Shown here: in pieces, positions 21,126 through 39,270 of the stretch | How positions within the stretch are numbered: the first letter of the stretch is position 1 | Layout of the letters: the number at the start of each line of letters is the position of its first letter | Assembly (NCBI GenBank): GCA_009731375.1 | Contig: BJOX01000041.1 | Span: 1,088,672 to 1,152,671, forward strand | Source of the DNA: Paulinella micropora | Taxonomy: Eukaryota > Cercozoa > Imbricatea > Euglyphida | Length of the DNA stretch: 64,000 nt | Direction of reading: 5' to 3' | Program-made: the position numbers and the translations under genes | Notes under the pieces: generated by a model | Databases searched by the model: none | What the model was told of the DNA's origin: nothing | Seen by the model: the letters and a program-made list of their open reading frames with translations, nothing else

Positions 21126-21542
21126 TTAGAGGGGTCCGTCTGTCCTCGGGAGGCCCCACTCTTGCTGGCCCTCTAAGTCTGAGCCCTTGCCAGTTGACAG
21201 CCTAGGTTTGTCAGTGCTAGCATACCCACTAGAGTAGAGGTCAGAGGTGTGCCGGTCTTCATCTTCCTCCTCCTCCTCCTTTCCCTCTTCAGTCTCAGTG
21301 GTTGATTTATCCTTCGGACTGCCAAAGACCGGTTTGTAACGCTTGACTGGGGTTTTCTGTCCTTCCTCTACCCCTAACGCCTCCTCAAGGTTTGAAGCTT
21401 CCGGTTTGGGGTTGGGCATAGGCCACAGGCGAGTAGAACCCTTGGCTTTGTCCTCGAAGTATTCCTTTACTACTTCTTCGTCCAAGTCAGCCCAGTCATT
21501 CCACTCTGCTACATCTTCCCAAGCTAGTATAAAGGGGGGCAC
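21126..21542 (-). CDS. Copia C Gag N-terminal segment
   Basis: 139 codons starting MPPFILAWEDVAEWNDWADL. It is acidic, with a Glu/Asp run near residue 85-95 and a Ser/Tyr-rich end. It stops at 21126, and in another frame the reading continues into the capsid segment at 21073, so a frameshift near 21130 splits gag. Its start is the likely gag initiation codon, about 1.3 kb from the 5' LTR. Confidence 0.5.
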   Translation of the reverse strand: MPPFILAWEDVAEWNDWADLDEEVVKEYFEDKAKGSTRLWPMPNPKPEASNLEEALGVEEGQKTPVKRYKPVFGSPKDKSTTETEEGKEEEEEDEDRHTSDLYSSGYASTDKPRLSTGKGSDLEGQQEWGLPRTDGPL

Positions 21543-22288
21543 CTCCCTACCCTAAGCTGTATCCCTAATACGTTTTCGCGATGTACATATTGTTTGTGGG
21601 CGTCAGCACCCTGCAGCACTTCCTTAGGGCCCCTAGCATTACAGGTTTGCACTACCTGCCTGTGCAATAGGATCCATGCCTCTTTGCAGGTGAACGTAAT
21701 CTATTGTCTGTCTTACTAGTAGTCATTTCTAACCACCGTCAGTCTCGAACAGACACACGCTTCACACACACACACTTACACACAGCACACAGCTATGCTC
21801 TCTACTTGCCAAATAGAGATAGGGTCATGCTATGCTTACGCTGTTCTGATGGCACAGGCACAGGCAAGCAACCACACACACTCCCACACACTCCCACACA
21901 GAGAGAACACAACAGAGGCCACGAGCAGATTCACACACACACTACACAGAATAGTGTTTTGCTTGTCCACACCACCCTTTACTCTCTCTCTCTCTCTCTT
22001 CAACCACGTGTGTTACCACTGACTCTATTGCTCAAACTACACTGAGGCTACCTCAGCTACCACCTATGATAGCTTTCCACCTACTAGCAGCTCTATCTGC
22101 AAAGTCAGTTCTTCAACCTACCTAGGTTTGTAGTTGTTTTTGTACAACCACCTAAACACTTACCTTTCGCTCCTCCCCTCGTGTCCAATGCACGGTTCTT
22201 CAGAGCTCACGACCTCACCACACCTCTCTCTCACTCCTCACACAATCACAACAACGACACAAGGAGTAGATGCGATGATGCAGTACGA
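21543..22288. other. Copia C leader, lower part, no gene
   Basis: A leader stretch rich in CA dinucleotides (CACACA tracts at 21765-21940) and a (CT)n run near 21980. No reading frame of interest. Confidence 0.6.
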
Positions 22289-22560
22289 GTTCAACAATAA
22301 CTTTGCAATGTAAGCTGTTGTGTCCCGTGGGCAGTGGGTGCTCAATCCCGCCTGTCACCATGGCAAAGCACAACTGGCCTACTGTTCAACAATAACTTTG
22401 CAATGTAAGCTGTTGTGTCCCGTGGGCAGTGGGTGCTCAATCCCGCCTGTCACCACGGCAAAGCACAACTGGTCTTCTGCTTTGTACTCTGGCCTTGCAA
22501 CTTGTTGTGTCCGTGGTAGCGGGTGCTCAATCCCGACTGGCACCACGTCCGACACAACTG
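22289..22560 (-). repeat. Copia C leader tandem hairpin repeats
   Basis: A 95-bp unit occurs at 22289-22383 and 22384-22478 with a handful of differences, plus a diverged third copy at about 22503-22560. Each unit folds into a long hairpin: outer arms GTTGTG...CACAAC, middle arms CCGTGG...CCA(T/C)GG, and an inner GGG-TGCTCAAT-CCC stem-loop. The third copy has a perfect outer stem GTTGTGTC/GACACAAC. The constant loop sequence in all three suggests a selected RNA element. Confidence 0.7.
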
Positions 22561-22828
22561 TCCACGTCACAGAACAAATGAATAACACCTTTAGGAGGCT
22601 CACTCCTCCCGCACTACTATCTGTACGCTTCTGCGTAAACACCCTGTCTCTTTGTCCTGTCCCCCACCTTGCCCTTGCACTGCACACCAGCAGAGCAGGA
22701 CGTGGGTAGTGTCTTCAGTGATCAGCTGTAGCCACACAATCGAAAATGCGCACTTTCCTGTCACTGTGTCACTTAAGGTGGACCCCACACAAGGTTCTCT
22801 GCGATCCGTTGCACAGGTCACGCTCCAA

Positions 22829-22843
22829 GGCTCGATAACCCGT
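22829..22843 (-). other. Copia C primer binding site
   Basis: Two bases inside the 5' LTR, the element sense reads GGGTTATCGAGCC. It is nearly complementary to the anticodon stem-loop of initiator tRNA-Met. The same core stands in the same place in copia A and copia B. Confidence 0.55.
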
Positions 22844-23200
22844 TGGAAGAAAACCCTCGCGACTTCTCCAAACTGCGACCGGAACTCGGGGCGTCCCCCT
22901 CCTACCTGCCAACTGCTTCCCACGCAAAAGAATTTAACAATACTGAACAATTCCCGCCAGTCTAACTGACGACGTCACACAAAAGATGTACCTCCAGAAA
23001 ATGACTCACGAAACGGCCTGATATGGGCAATCATGGTAATGGTACTTGAAAAGCTAGTGCCATAATGGAACTAGAAAAGATATTCTAAATGAATGTATTA
23101 ATAACTTGAATAATAATACTACTAACCGTAACTAGTAATGCTAACATACCAAATAGCAATACGGACGTAGTTGAGGAGGAAGGGTCTAATTAATTGTTCA
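22844..23200 (-). repeat. Copia C 5' LTR
   Basis: In element orientation it starts TGAACAATTAATTAGACC and ends TTTTCTTCCA. It aligns along its whole length with 13867-14212 with a few short indels. Confidence 0.88.
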
Positions 23201-23269
23201 ATGAACGCAGCACTGATATGTGCCGCGAAAATTGTAATCATAGTATTTAGTAATAACATAGTTGGCAGT

Positions 23270-23440
23270 GAATAAAAAGCTAGTGCCACCAGTACAAGAA
23301 TAAGTACTAAAGTTCAAAGGATTGCATTAATAACTAATAATAGGCTAGTATAGTACTTATCAGTAGTAACGACTACTCAACTACTAACAGATACGTAACT
23401 TAACTTGAGTGATAATGGACAGAAGAGAAAGGGTCTAATT
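23270..23440 (-). repeat. Diverged relative of the copia C LTR
   Basis: Blocks shared with the LTR (AAAAGCTAGTGCCACCAGTA, ATTAATAACTAATAATA, AGAAAGGGTCTAATTA) are in the same order and orientation but separated by divergent sequence. This is probably a remnant of an older insertion right beside copia C. Confidence 0.55.
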
Positions 23441-23970
23441 ACAGTGTAAGTTTGTTCACTGTCATGAATCAGTCGCTCTTTTAATAGAAACTTGCCACTC
23501 GTAGGGATGAGTGAATGGGAAGACGAAGTGTGAGAAGGAAAGTTAAAAAGAAAAGGCGACGGAGGCTCAATAGAGTCAAACTACTGGTACAAAATGAAAG
23601 CCTATTATATTTCAAAAGCAAGCGTTCTTCATTATTAAAAGTGAGTCCGACTCGTTGAGCGGAAAAAATAAAAATAACTTTTATCATCGAAACGCCGCCA
23701 GCCTCAAGCTAATATATATTATATTGTTATTAAATTATCAATTTCTTTATGAAAGTTGACTGAATACTGACATAAGCGGATAAGTTATTACAGTTTCAAC
23801 AGTATCCAGGCTGTGACGCTGAAAAGTTAGTGGCAAAGTAGTAACAGGAGAAGTGGCACTCGTATTGTCCAATGTGCAATATATTCAGTGTAATAGCAGA
23901 AGTGGTACGACTCAGTTATAAACCACAGTGTTTCAAATGATGATGGTGATTTATAGTAGTGACTGAATAG
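23441..23970. other. Intergenic stretch, nothing recognised
   Basis: AT-rich sequence downstream of the kinase gene. Short shadow frames only. Confidence 0.5.
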
Positions 23971-24197
23971 TACTATCAATTAGCAGTAGCAGTAGTAGTA
24001 GTAGTAGTAGTAGTGGTAGTGGTGGTGGTGGTGGTGGTGTGATGGTGGTGGTGGTAGTAGTAGTAGTAGTAGCAGTAGTAGTAGTAGTAGTAGTATGGTT
24101 GTTGTAGCCCCCCCGGCTGTAACACAGAGACAAACAGACAGATAGATAGATGGGCGGGTAGGTAGGTAGGTAGATATAGATAGCTAGATAGACAGAC

Positions 24198-24247
<50 letters not shown>

Positions 24248-24347
24248 ATAGTAGGAGTAGATAGTAGTAGTAGATAGTCAGCAGCAGCAAGAATAGTAGT
24301 AATAGAGGTAGTAGTAATAGCGGTAGTAGTAGTAATAGTAGTAGTAA

Positions 24348-24380
<33 letters not shown>

Positions 24381-24409
24381 AAGTAGTAGTAGAAGTAGTA
24401 GTAGAAGTA

Positions 24410-24452
<43 letters not shown>

Positions 24453-24480
24453 AAGTAGTAGAAGTAGTAGTAGTAGTCAA
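23971..24480. repeat. (TAG)n/(GTG)n trinucleotide repeat with (GATA) inserts
   Basis: AGT/GTA/GTG trinucleotides run over about 500 bp, interrupted at 24100-24200 by GATA- and CAGA-type repeats. It lies about 150 bp beyond the kinase stop codon and may fall in its 3' untranslated region. Confidence 0.9.
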
Positions 24481-24633
24481 TCACCTTTGCTCCAGATCTG
24501 TACTCTGGTAGAACTTAATGATGTACTAAAACACAACGTAACTATATATAGCACTGACTGGTAGCACTCACCGGTATGGTACAATTCCTACCAAAGTACG
24601 GCTAGGAACATGTTTAGATGAAGGAAATGGTGG

Positions 24634-31457
<6,824 letters not shown>

Positions 31458-31879
31458 TCGAAGCGGGCAGGGGTTAAATGCTGTGCCAGACACACAACAC
31501 TTGAAAATAGAGCTTATCCACGAGTTTTTGCATACTGTGTAACGTAGTAGATCATATGGTGATATCAAGCAAATCATGGCAAAACACTTACCCCGCGCTA
31601 GTAGAGTGAACAGACACAAAAACTAAAAGACAACGGTTCTTCGACCAGGAGCCGGATGCCTTTTTTTCCGCCAAAACCAAAGCTTTCTCCGGTATTTACG
31701 GTTTATTCAAGTTTGCTTCACAGGGATCAACCCAATCAAATGGATGAGGTAGCAGAGGAGTAGATCTACATATATATACGCAAGCATGCACGTAAACACA
31801 AAGGCTTACACATAAATACATGCCTTATTACGTTGTGTGTATCATGCATGCAGATATACAGACAGATCGACATGCACAC
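31458..31879. promoter_or_regulatory. Presumed 5' region of the kinase gene
   Basis: About 400 bp of non-repetitive sequence upstream of the kinase start, before the repeat desert. It is the only unique sequence that could hold its promoter. No motif can be named with confidence. Confidence 0.3.
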
Positions 31880-31918
31880 TGACTTACAAAATACATGTAC
31901 ATACATACACATAAGATC

Positions 31919-31949
<31 letters not shown>

Positions 31950-31989
31950 CATACAACTCATACATACATACAACTCATACATACATACA

Positions 31990-32020
<31 letters not shown>

Positions 32021-32117
32021 GTACATACATACATACATACATACATATGTACATACATACATATGTACATAATACATACATACATACATATGTATGTACA
32101 TAATGTACATACATACA

Positions 32118-32148
<31 letters not shown>

Positions 32149-32249
32149 GTACATACATACATACATACATACATACATACATACATACATACATACATAC
32201 ATACGTACATACATACATACATACACACACACATACATACATACATACA

Positions 32250-32283
<34 letters not shown>

Positions 32284-33499
32284 CATATATACATATGTAC
32301 ATACATACATACATACATACATACACATACATACATACAAGATCTCATACATACATACATGCATACATACAAACATACATACATACATACATACATACAT
32401 ACGTACATACATACATACATACAAGATCTCATACATACATACATACATACATACATACATACATACATACATACATACATGTGTACATACATACATACAT
32501 ACATACATACATACAATGTACATACATACATACATACATACAATACATACAATACATACATACATGCATGCATGCATACATACATACATGCATACATACA
32601 CATACATACACATACATACATGCATACATACATGCATGCATGCATACATGCATACATACATACATACATACATACATACGTACATACCCACGTACATACG
32701 TACATACATACATACATACATACATACATACATACATACATACATACTACATACGTACCATACATACATACATACATACGTACGTACGTACATACATACA
32801 TACATACATACATACATACATACATACATGCATACATGCATACATACATACATACATACATACATACATACATAAATACATACATACATATGTACATACA
32901 TACATATACATACATATACATACATACATACATACATACATACATACATACATACATACATACATACGTACGTACGTACGTACATGTACGTACGTACGTA
33001 CGTACGTACATACATACATATGAGTCACTCCATCTTAAAAACATGCATACATACATACATACATACATACATGCATACATACATACATACTACATACATA
33101 CATACATGCATACATGCATACATACATACATACATACATATACATATGTATGTATTTACATACACACATATACATACATACATACATACATGCATAACAT
33201 ACATACATACATACATACATACATACATACACATACATACATAGGTATATGCATGTACATATGTATGTATTTACATACACACACATACGTACACACATAC
33301 GTACATACATACGTACATACATACGTACATACATACGTTCATACATACGTACATACATACATACATAAATACATAAATACATAAATACATACATACATAA
33401 ATACATACATACATAAATACATACATACATAAATACATACATACATAAATACATACATACATACATACATATACATACATACATACATACATGCATGCA

Positions 33500-33533
<34 letters not shown>

Positions 33534-33553
33534 CATACATATATGTATGTAAT

Positions 33554-33600
<47 letters not shown>

Positions 33601-33655
33601 CGTACGTACGTACGTACGTACATACATACATACATACATACATTCATACATTTTT
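31880..33655. repeat. (CATA)n repeat desert
   Basis: About 1.75 kb of CATA/ACAT tetranucleotides with rare variants (CATG, CGTA, AATA). It contains three copies of AAGATCT(C/T)ATACAT and one unique island, GAGTCACTCCATCTTAAAAA, at 33022-33041. Long Tyr/Met/His-rich frames here are translation artefacts. Confidence 0.95.
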
Positions 33656-34479
33656 ATGATCTCTATAGTTTTCTACATATCGCCAACACTTTCCCTTACA
33701 ACACCTGCCCATAATTTTTACAATCGTAGTGCCAACTTTCACCTTTTTTCCCACAATTTTCCACCCTTTCTTCCGACCCAACAAAAAGGTAACCAATCTC
33801 CCCAGGACTAAATTTCCGCTAATCCCGACAAAAATTCTCGCAAACAAACACACGTGTTTCTGCCCCTGCCCCCTTTCTTGCCTGCCTTCACAACCAAGTA
33901 TGCTCGCCATCAGCATTTTTAGCCTTTTTGCTGCCTTCCTGCCCCATACAAGGTTCCATACCTCACCCCATCTTCCCTTCCACGATACCACAGCTACTAT
34001 ACTTTTCCCCCAAAAATTTTCTATCTCCTACACTTGACTTTTCTCCAACTGCTGCTTTCCACAACTCTTACATCCACTCCACAACCCATACCTCACATGT
34101 CCCTCTAGATTTTGCAGTCATGAGGTGGCTGTATTGTCTGGTGTGTGCTTTATGGTTCCATGTTCGGTTCCCGATGTTCTTCTTTCGTATGCACCCACTT
34201 GACAATATGGTCATTTCAATTTCAAAAGGTCTGCCTACCTCCTGCCCATCACTTCTATTTTTTTCGCTTCGCACCCTTACATCCCTTTACATTTACACAC
34301 CTAACCACCCCACATACATTCTATCCAATTTTCGAAATTCTCGCGCAAAAATTTCGCGCCAGGTCCCAATATACAGGTAATTCATATGTTTCACATGCGC
34401 ACAACTTGAGAGAGCGTAAGCTGTGAGTGTTGTTCTCGTAGAGGGTGGAAGGACTATGCGAGTCTCTTCATCTTAAAAC
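33656..34479. other. Unique island in the repeat desert, no gene recognised
   Basis: The plus strand is pyrimidine-rich with many short open frames, none protein-like. It might hold a first exon or promoter of the ABM-membrane gene to the right, but no splice-consistent coding exon was found. Confidence 0.4.
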
Positions 34480-35070
34480 ATACATACATACATGCATACA
34501 TGCATACATAGATACATACATACATACGTACATGTACATACACATATGTATGTACATACATACGCATACATATGTATACATGTGTACATACATACATACA
34601 TACATACATATATACATATACATACATACATAACAAACATAACATTCCTAACATACATAACAAACATAACATACATAACATACATACATACACATACAAA
34701 CATACATACAAACATACATACATATGTACATATGTACATACATATACATACATACATATATACATACAAACATACATGCGTACATAAATACATACATACA
34801 TACACACATACATACATACACACACACACACATACACACACACACACACGCGTACATACACACACAATATACATACATACATACATACATACATACATAC
34901 ATACATACATGCATACATACATGCATACATGTATGCATACATACATACATACATACATGCATGCATACATGCATGCATACATACATACATACATACATAC
35001 ACATACATACACACACAATATACATACATACATACATACATACATACATACACACGTATGTATGTATGCA

Positions 35071-35119
<49 letters not shown>

Positions 35120-35124
35120 GTGTA

Positions 35125-35174
<50 letters not shown>

Positions 35175-35175
35175 G

Positions 35176-35207
<32 letters not shown>

Positions 35208-35233
35208 TGTATTATATGTATATTATATTATAT

Positions 35234-35268
<35 letters not shown>

Positions 35269-35450
35269 TGTGTGTGTATGTGTGTATGTGTGCACATACA
35301 TACATACATACATACATACATACATGCATGCATGTACGTATACATGCATACATGCATACATACACACATACACACATACATACATACATACATAAGTACA
35401 TACATACATACATAGAAACATACAAATATACATACATACATACATGTACA
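34480..35450. repeat. (CATA)n, (GTATGT)n and (TA)n repeat
   Basis: It begins right after GAGTCTCTTCATCTTAAAA (34460-34478), the same island sequence that precedes a CATA run at 33041. It continues through CA-rich and GTATGT parts to just before the exon at 35459. Confidence 0.93.
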
Positions 35451-35458
35451 ATGAGCAG

Positions 35459-38219
35459 GTTGCCAAGGTGCGCCTGCATGTCTTGGATGCTACCGGTTCG
35501 TTGCCGGCGGACGACAGACCGACCCCGGCTGCGAACAGCACAGAGGCAGAGGAGGATCGAGTGGTCTCCGCCTGGACCATGAAGGTGGACGGCGCCAACC
35601 TGGACGCACTAGACAACGTCCTGGAAGGTCCTGAGGCCCATTCTACACTACCACGAAATTTGAGTTTCCAGTGCGAGAGAGCCGCCTCAGGCCAGCGTTT
35701 GCTGGCGGGTGGCCACCCCGCACCCGAAACCCGAAATTCTAGATGGTGTAGAATCAGCCTGAGCCTGCTCCGGTGGCTTTCCCTCCTCGCTCTTCCTCCT
35801 GCACCCCAATCCTCAACTGCTAACTTGACTCTTTTTTCCGCAGCTTTTGCAGGTTTTTGTGTGTGTTGCACCAAATATCTTTGCTTACATCTGGAACAAC
35901 CTTGCGTTTTGTTGTTTCCGGGTGCTAGGTATCGGCAAGGAACTCGTGGAATGGCCGGGCTTTGTCTCGCGCGATCTGATCTGGTCGGACGACACTTTGG
36001 TCCACGTTGTGCTGGTCTTTGACTCAGAGCAAGCACAGAACAGCTGGTTTCATTCCAAGCAGCGGGCCAATTGGCTCAACCTTGCTTTGAAGACCTGTCT
36101 AAAAAGCATCACCCGAGGCTCCGTTCCGATCAAGGAGCATGCTTTAGCCAGCTGGGGGATGCACGGAGAGGTAGCTGCTCCTGTTGCGTTGCGCCCGCCG
36201 CCCAAGTACAGGCTATTCCTTCTGGTCTGGGCGCTTATCTACGGTATCTCCTGCCTGGAAATCGCCACCGGACTCGTTCCGCTCTTCAAGCAATTCCTCA
36301 TCCCCGAGCTCTCTCTACTGCTCTATTACTATATCGTCGTCGGTGCGCTGGTGTTAGGGTTCGTTCCACTCGTGCAGTCGTTCATCTCCTCATGGCTCAA
36401 GTCCCCTACTCCCGTGGTGCCCTCCAGCAGCCCGCTGTTGGAGGGTGTGTGGGACGTCTGTTGCCACGGCTTCGACCTGGTGGAGGTGCGGGAAGGCTCG
36501 CGGCCGGGAGCCAAGGAAATCGCGGCTCTCAAGGCCCAGTTAGCGCGGCAAAACACTCAACAATCCGACCTGCGCAGGCACAACTTTTTACTTCGGCAAG
36601 CTGCAAATGCGCCCTTGCCGCAAGGACCGCTGATCGACCAGAAGTCGCGCGCGCAAGAGATCCTGAGCCAGGCGAGCGCGGACCGCGTGCAGCGCCACCA
36701 GCACCAGATCTGCCGCAAGTTCGCCCTTACGCTGCCCCGACGCGCGGACACAGGATCTGCTGAGGATTCTGTGGCTGTGCTTGTGGAAAGCCACGTACAA
36801 TGGATATATGTCGAGGACTTTGCGAATTGGGCGGAGCAGTTTGCGAAAACAGCAGCGACCTTTCCAGGCTTTCTGAGCTTTGTTGTGCGCGACCCAGTGG
36901 AAGTGTCGTCCACGCTGTTTGTCACCATCTCACGCTGGACCGCGCTCGAGCATTTGAAGCAGTTCCTGTCGAGCGCAGAGTACGGTACGCTGCTTCAGCA
37001 GCTTAGCCCGCTGCTGCAGTCGCCTAATATTGTCAGGGCAGTCAAGGAGCGCTACCTGCCGGATGCTCTGACGGAGATACTGGCACCGCAGGACAAGGCG
37101 CCGGACAGACCGCCGGCAAAGTGGCAGGTGACAGATATAAGCCAGCCATTGTTCCAGATATATGCAAGCATACACAACGCCATTAAAGTGGCAGGTAATA
37201 GAGAGAAGCCAGCCATATGAGCATGTGCCAGATATATGCAAACGTATACAATGCCAGCAAAAAGCCAGATGATAGAGAGAGCACCAGGCCATCTGAACAT
37301 ATGCCAAAGATATGCAAACGTACACAACGTGCATCAGCTCGATATTACAAAAGTGCCTGTTTCTCACGACAGTTTCAATCTCAGACGCAAATCCTTAGGG
37401 CCTTGAGAGGTTCTGAGCCGTTCCTTTTGACCAAACGCCATGAAACCTGAAGCCACACAATCTTCGATCATACAAATACTAATACTAACGGTGTGTGATC
37501 ATCCGAATATGTCACCAAGTCACAGCGTTCTTGATATGCATAGCTTTCAGGCTAGCCTATCGCTGTTTGCCTTGGATCATGTTTCGGTCCTTTCTAATGC
37601 TATTTTAGAAATCCCATTTTACGGCCATAATTGAAGAGCTTGTCAAAATATACCAGCAGAACAAAAAGATTATTTGGTTCCTTGTTCATGGTTCTCAACA
37701 GAATTTCACAATCGCGCCAGGGTATTCATTCTCAATATCGAAATTTTTTGGGGTTCTAATTGCACCCCTTGGTTTCATTTCCGTTCCTTTCACCCCCCCC
37801 CCCCCCCCCCCCCCACCCCCCCCCCCCCCCCCCNNNNNNNNNNTTTGTATTAGGTGCATCTGCTGACAACCTGGGGGCTCTTTCTGGTGGGGTGGCCGAC
37901 GTCCCATATCATCGCCCGCTACGAGGAGTGGGGAATAAATAATTTGTTTTTAAGGGCTATTATCACAAGTTTTATCAACGTGTCTGTGAACACGTTTCTA
38001 ATGACCCCTTTCGTGGGGAACGTGCTTTTTCCTCACTGGACGCAGAGACATCGTCGCCAATCGCATCACATGCCCATGCCCTGGCGATTCTTGGATCAGG
38101 GCCTCCGTAGCCCCATCAGTCAGGCCCTAGTCGGCGCCCTGTTTGTTGCGTTCTGCGGCCTCATCATCGGGCTTAATGCGGCTGGTCTTCTCAAAACATC
38201 TTACCTGATCCCTCACTAA
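35459..38219 (+). CDS. Membrane protein with two ABM-like domain/transmembrane modules (5' end not found)
   Basis: Three exons fit in phase: 35459-35627, 35929-37127, 37854-38219 (577 residues). A start at ATG 35444 is possible, but an acceptor AG precedes 35459, so earlier exons may exist. Module 1 is an ABM (antibiotic biosynthesis monooxygenase/dimeric alpha-beta barrel) type fold: VDGANLDALDNVLEGIGKEL, WPGF, and VHVVLVFDSEQAQ. It is followed by PPPKYRLFLLVWALIYG with two membrane helices. After an Ala/Gln-rich linker, module 2 repeats the plan: YVEDFANWAEQFAKTAATFP, FLSFVVRDP, LFVTISRW, then PPAKWQ and, in the last exon, VHLLTTWGLFLVGW with two membrane helices. A final helix ends the protein. 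Related ABM-membrane proteins exist in bacteria and fungi; no substrate is known. The second intron holds a 10-N gap. Confidence 0.72.
37118..37340 (+). repeat. 67-bp minisatellite overlapping a splice donor
   Basis: A degenerate unit of about 67-75 bp is repeated three times (key words AAGTGGCAGGT, CCAGATATATGCAA, ACAACG). It starts in the last bases of the second coding exon and runs into the intron. The exon end and donor, AAAGTGGCAG|GT, occur twice, at 37118-37129 and 37185-37196. Confidence 0.7.
37797..37843. other. Poly-C run and 10-N assembly gap
   Basis: A C homopolymer with a single A followed by ten Ns, just before the last exon of the ABM-membrane gene. The intron length is therefore unknown. 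Confidence 0.9.
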
Positions 38220-38953
38220 CTGTAGTAGAAGCAGGATATGGGTACCGCCCTGTGGCCTCCCACAACCACCTGCAGTAGTTGAAACTGTGCCCATCCGTGA
38301 GGAAACTCTGCAGAAGCAGATTGACCCGTATTTGAGGAGACTTACACTCCCTACATAAGGCACAAACCTAGAAATATCAATACAAATCAAAAGAGAAAAA
38401 AATCGTCAAATATCTTACACATGAATTTTGGAAATCCCATCGACGACCATAGTACTATCAACAAGCTGTCATGTCTAAATATTTTAGTAGGGGGCAGGAA
38501 GAATCCATGATTTTCGAAAACCTACTTGACATTAACCCTAGGGTTAAGTATGTGAGTGTAACCTATAAAAAATCCCCTCATCCTTCTCAGAGTCCTCTTC
38601 TTCTTCTTCTTCTTCGTCTTCTTCTTCTTCTCCTTCTTCTTCTTCTTCTTCTTCTTCTTCTTCTGAATATTATCGGCTTGTAACACTTAGTCTTGGTCTT
38701 AGACTAGGCACGGTCACGGTACACTTGTGAAACGGCCAGTATTATCCTCCCGATGATATTGATTGTATAGCAGGGTTCTTAACTTAAAATACAATGATTG
38801 AACCGTTCCCAGTTACTTGAATTTCAAACTGGTCACCTATTTTTACGCAAGCACTGTTTTAATTTGCCACTCGTAAAGGTGACTGGAAAAACGAAGCCTA
38901 CTGTGATAGAATGGAAGAGTTAATTAAGAGGTGGCGCGTAAAACTAAACTAAA

Positions 38954-38997
<44 letters not shown>
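38220..38997. other. Intergenic stretch, (CTT)n repeat
   Basis: 3' flank of the ABM-membrane gene. A (TTC)n tract lies at about 38597-38662. The end is a poly-A run leading into the gap. No gene is seen. Confidence 0.6.
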
Positions 38998-39200
38998 NNN
39001 NNNNNNNNNNNNNNNNNNNNNNNNNNNNNNNNNNNNNNNNNNNNNNNNNNNNNNNNNNNNNNNNNNNNNNNNNNNNNNNNNNNNNNNNNNNNNNNNNNNN
39101 NNNNNNNNNNNNNNNNNNNNNNNNNNNNNNNNNNNNNNNNNNNNNNNNNNNNNNNNNNNNNNNNNNNNNNNNNNNNNNNNNNNNNNNNNNNNNNNNNNNN
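38998..39200. other. Assembly gap of 203 N
   Basis: A run of Ns bounded by long A homopolymers on both sides. Confidence 0.98.
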
Positions 39201-39211
39201 AAAAAAGGGGG

Positions 39212-39268
<57 letters not shown>

Positions 39269-39270
39269 AG

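Larger units (their letters stand above)
13867..23200 (-). mobile_element. Copia C retrotransposon with LTRs
   Basis: A 9.3-kb Ty1/copia element read from high to low coordinates: 5' LTR, leader with tandem hairpins, gag with CCCH and CCHC zinc fingers, protease, degraded integrase, reverse transcriptase, RNase H, polypurine tract, 3' LTR. No matching target duplication is visible. The LTRs differ by several indels (346 against 357 bp), so it is an old insertion or a recombinant. Its proteins differ clearly from copia A/B. Confidence 0.88.

Noticed and set aside
24184-24484. Poly-Thr and poly-Tyr proteins
   Set aside because: Translations of the (TAG)n repeat on the opposite strand.
31884-33643. 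Very long Tyr/Met/His/Thr-rich reading frames
   Set aside because: Translations of CATA tetranucleotide repeats, open on both strands and in all frames.
33928-34426. Coding exon between the repeat deserts
   Set aside because: Peptides are low-complexity, no splice-consistent join to 35459 was found, and no domain is visible.
37194-37220. Second donor as the main splice site of the ABM-membrane gene
   Set aside because: Use of it changes phase and breaks the join to the last exon, whereas the first donor joins the transmembrane segment in frame.
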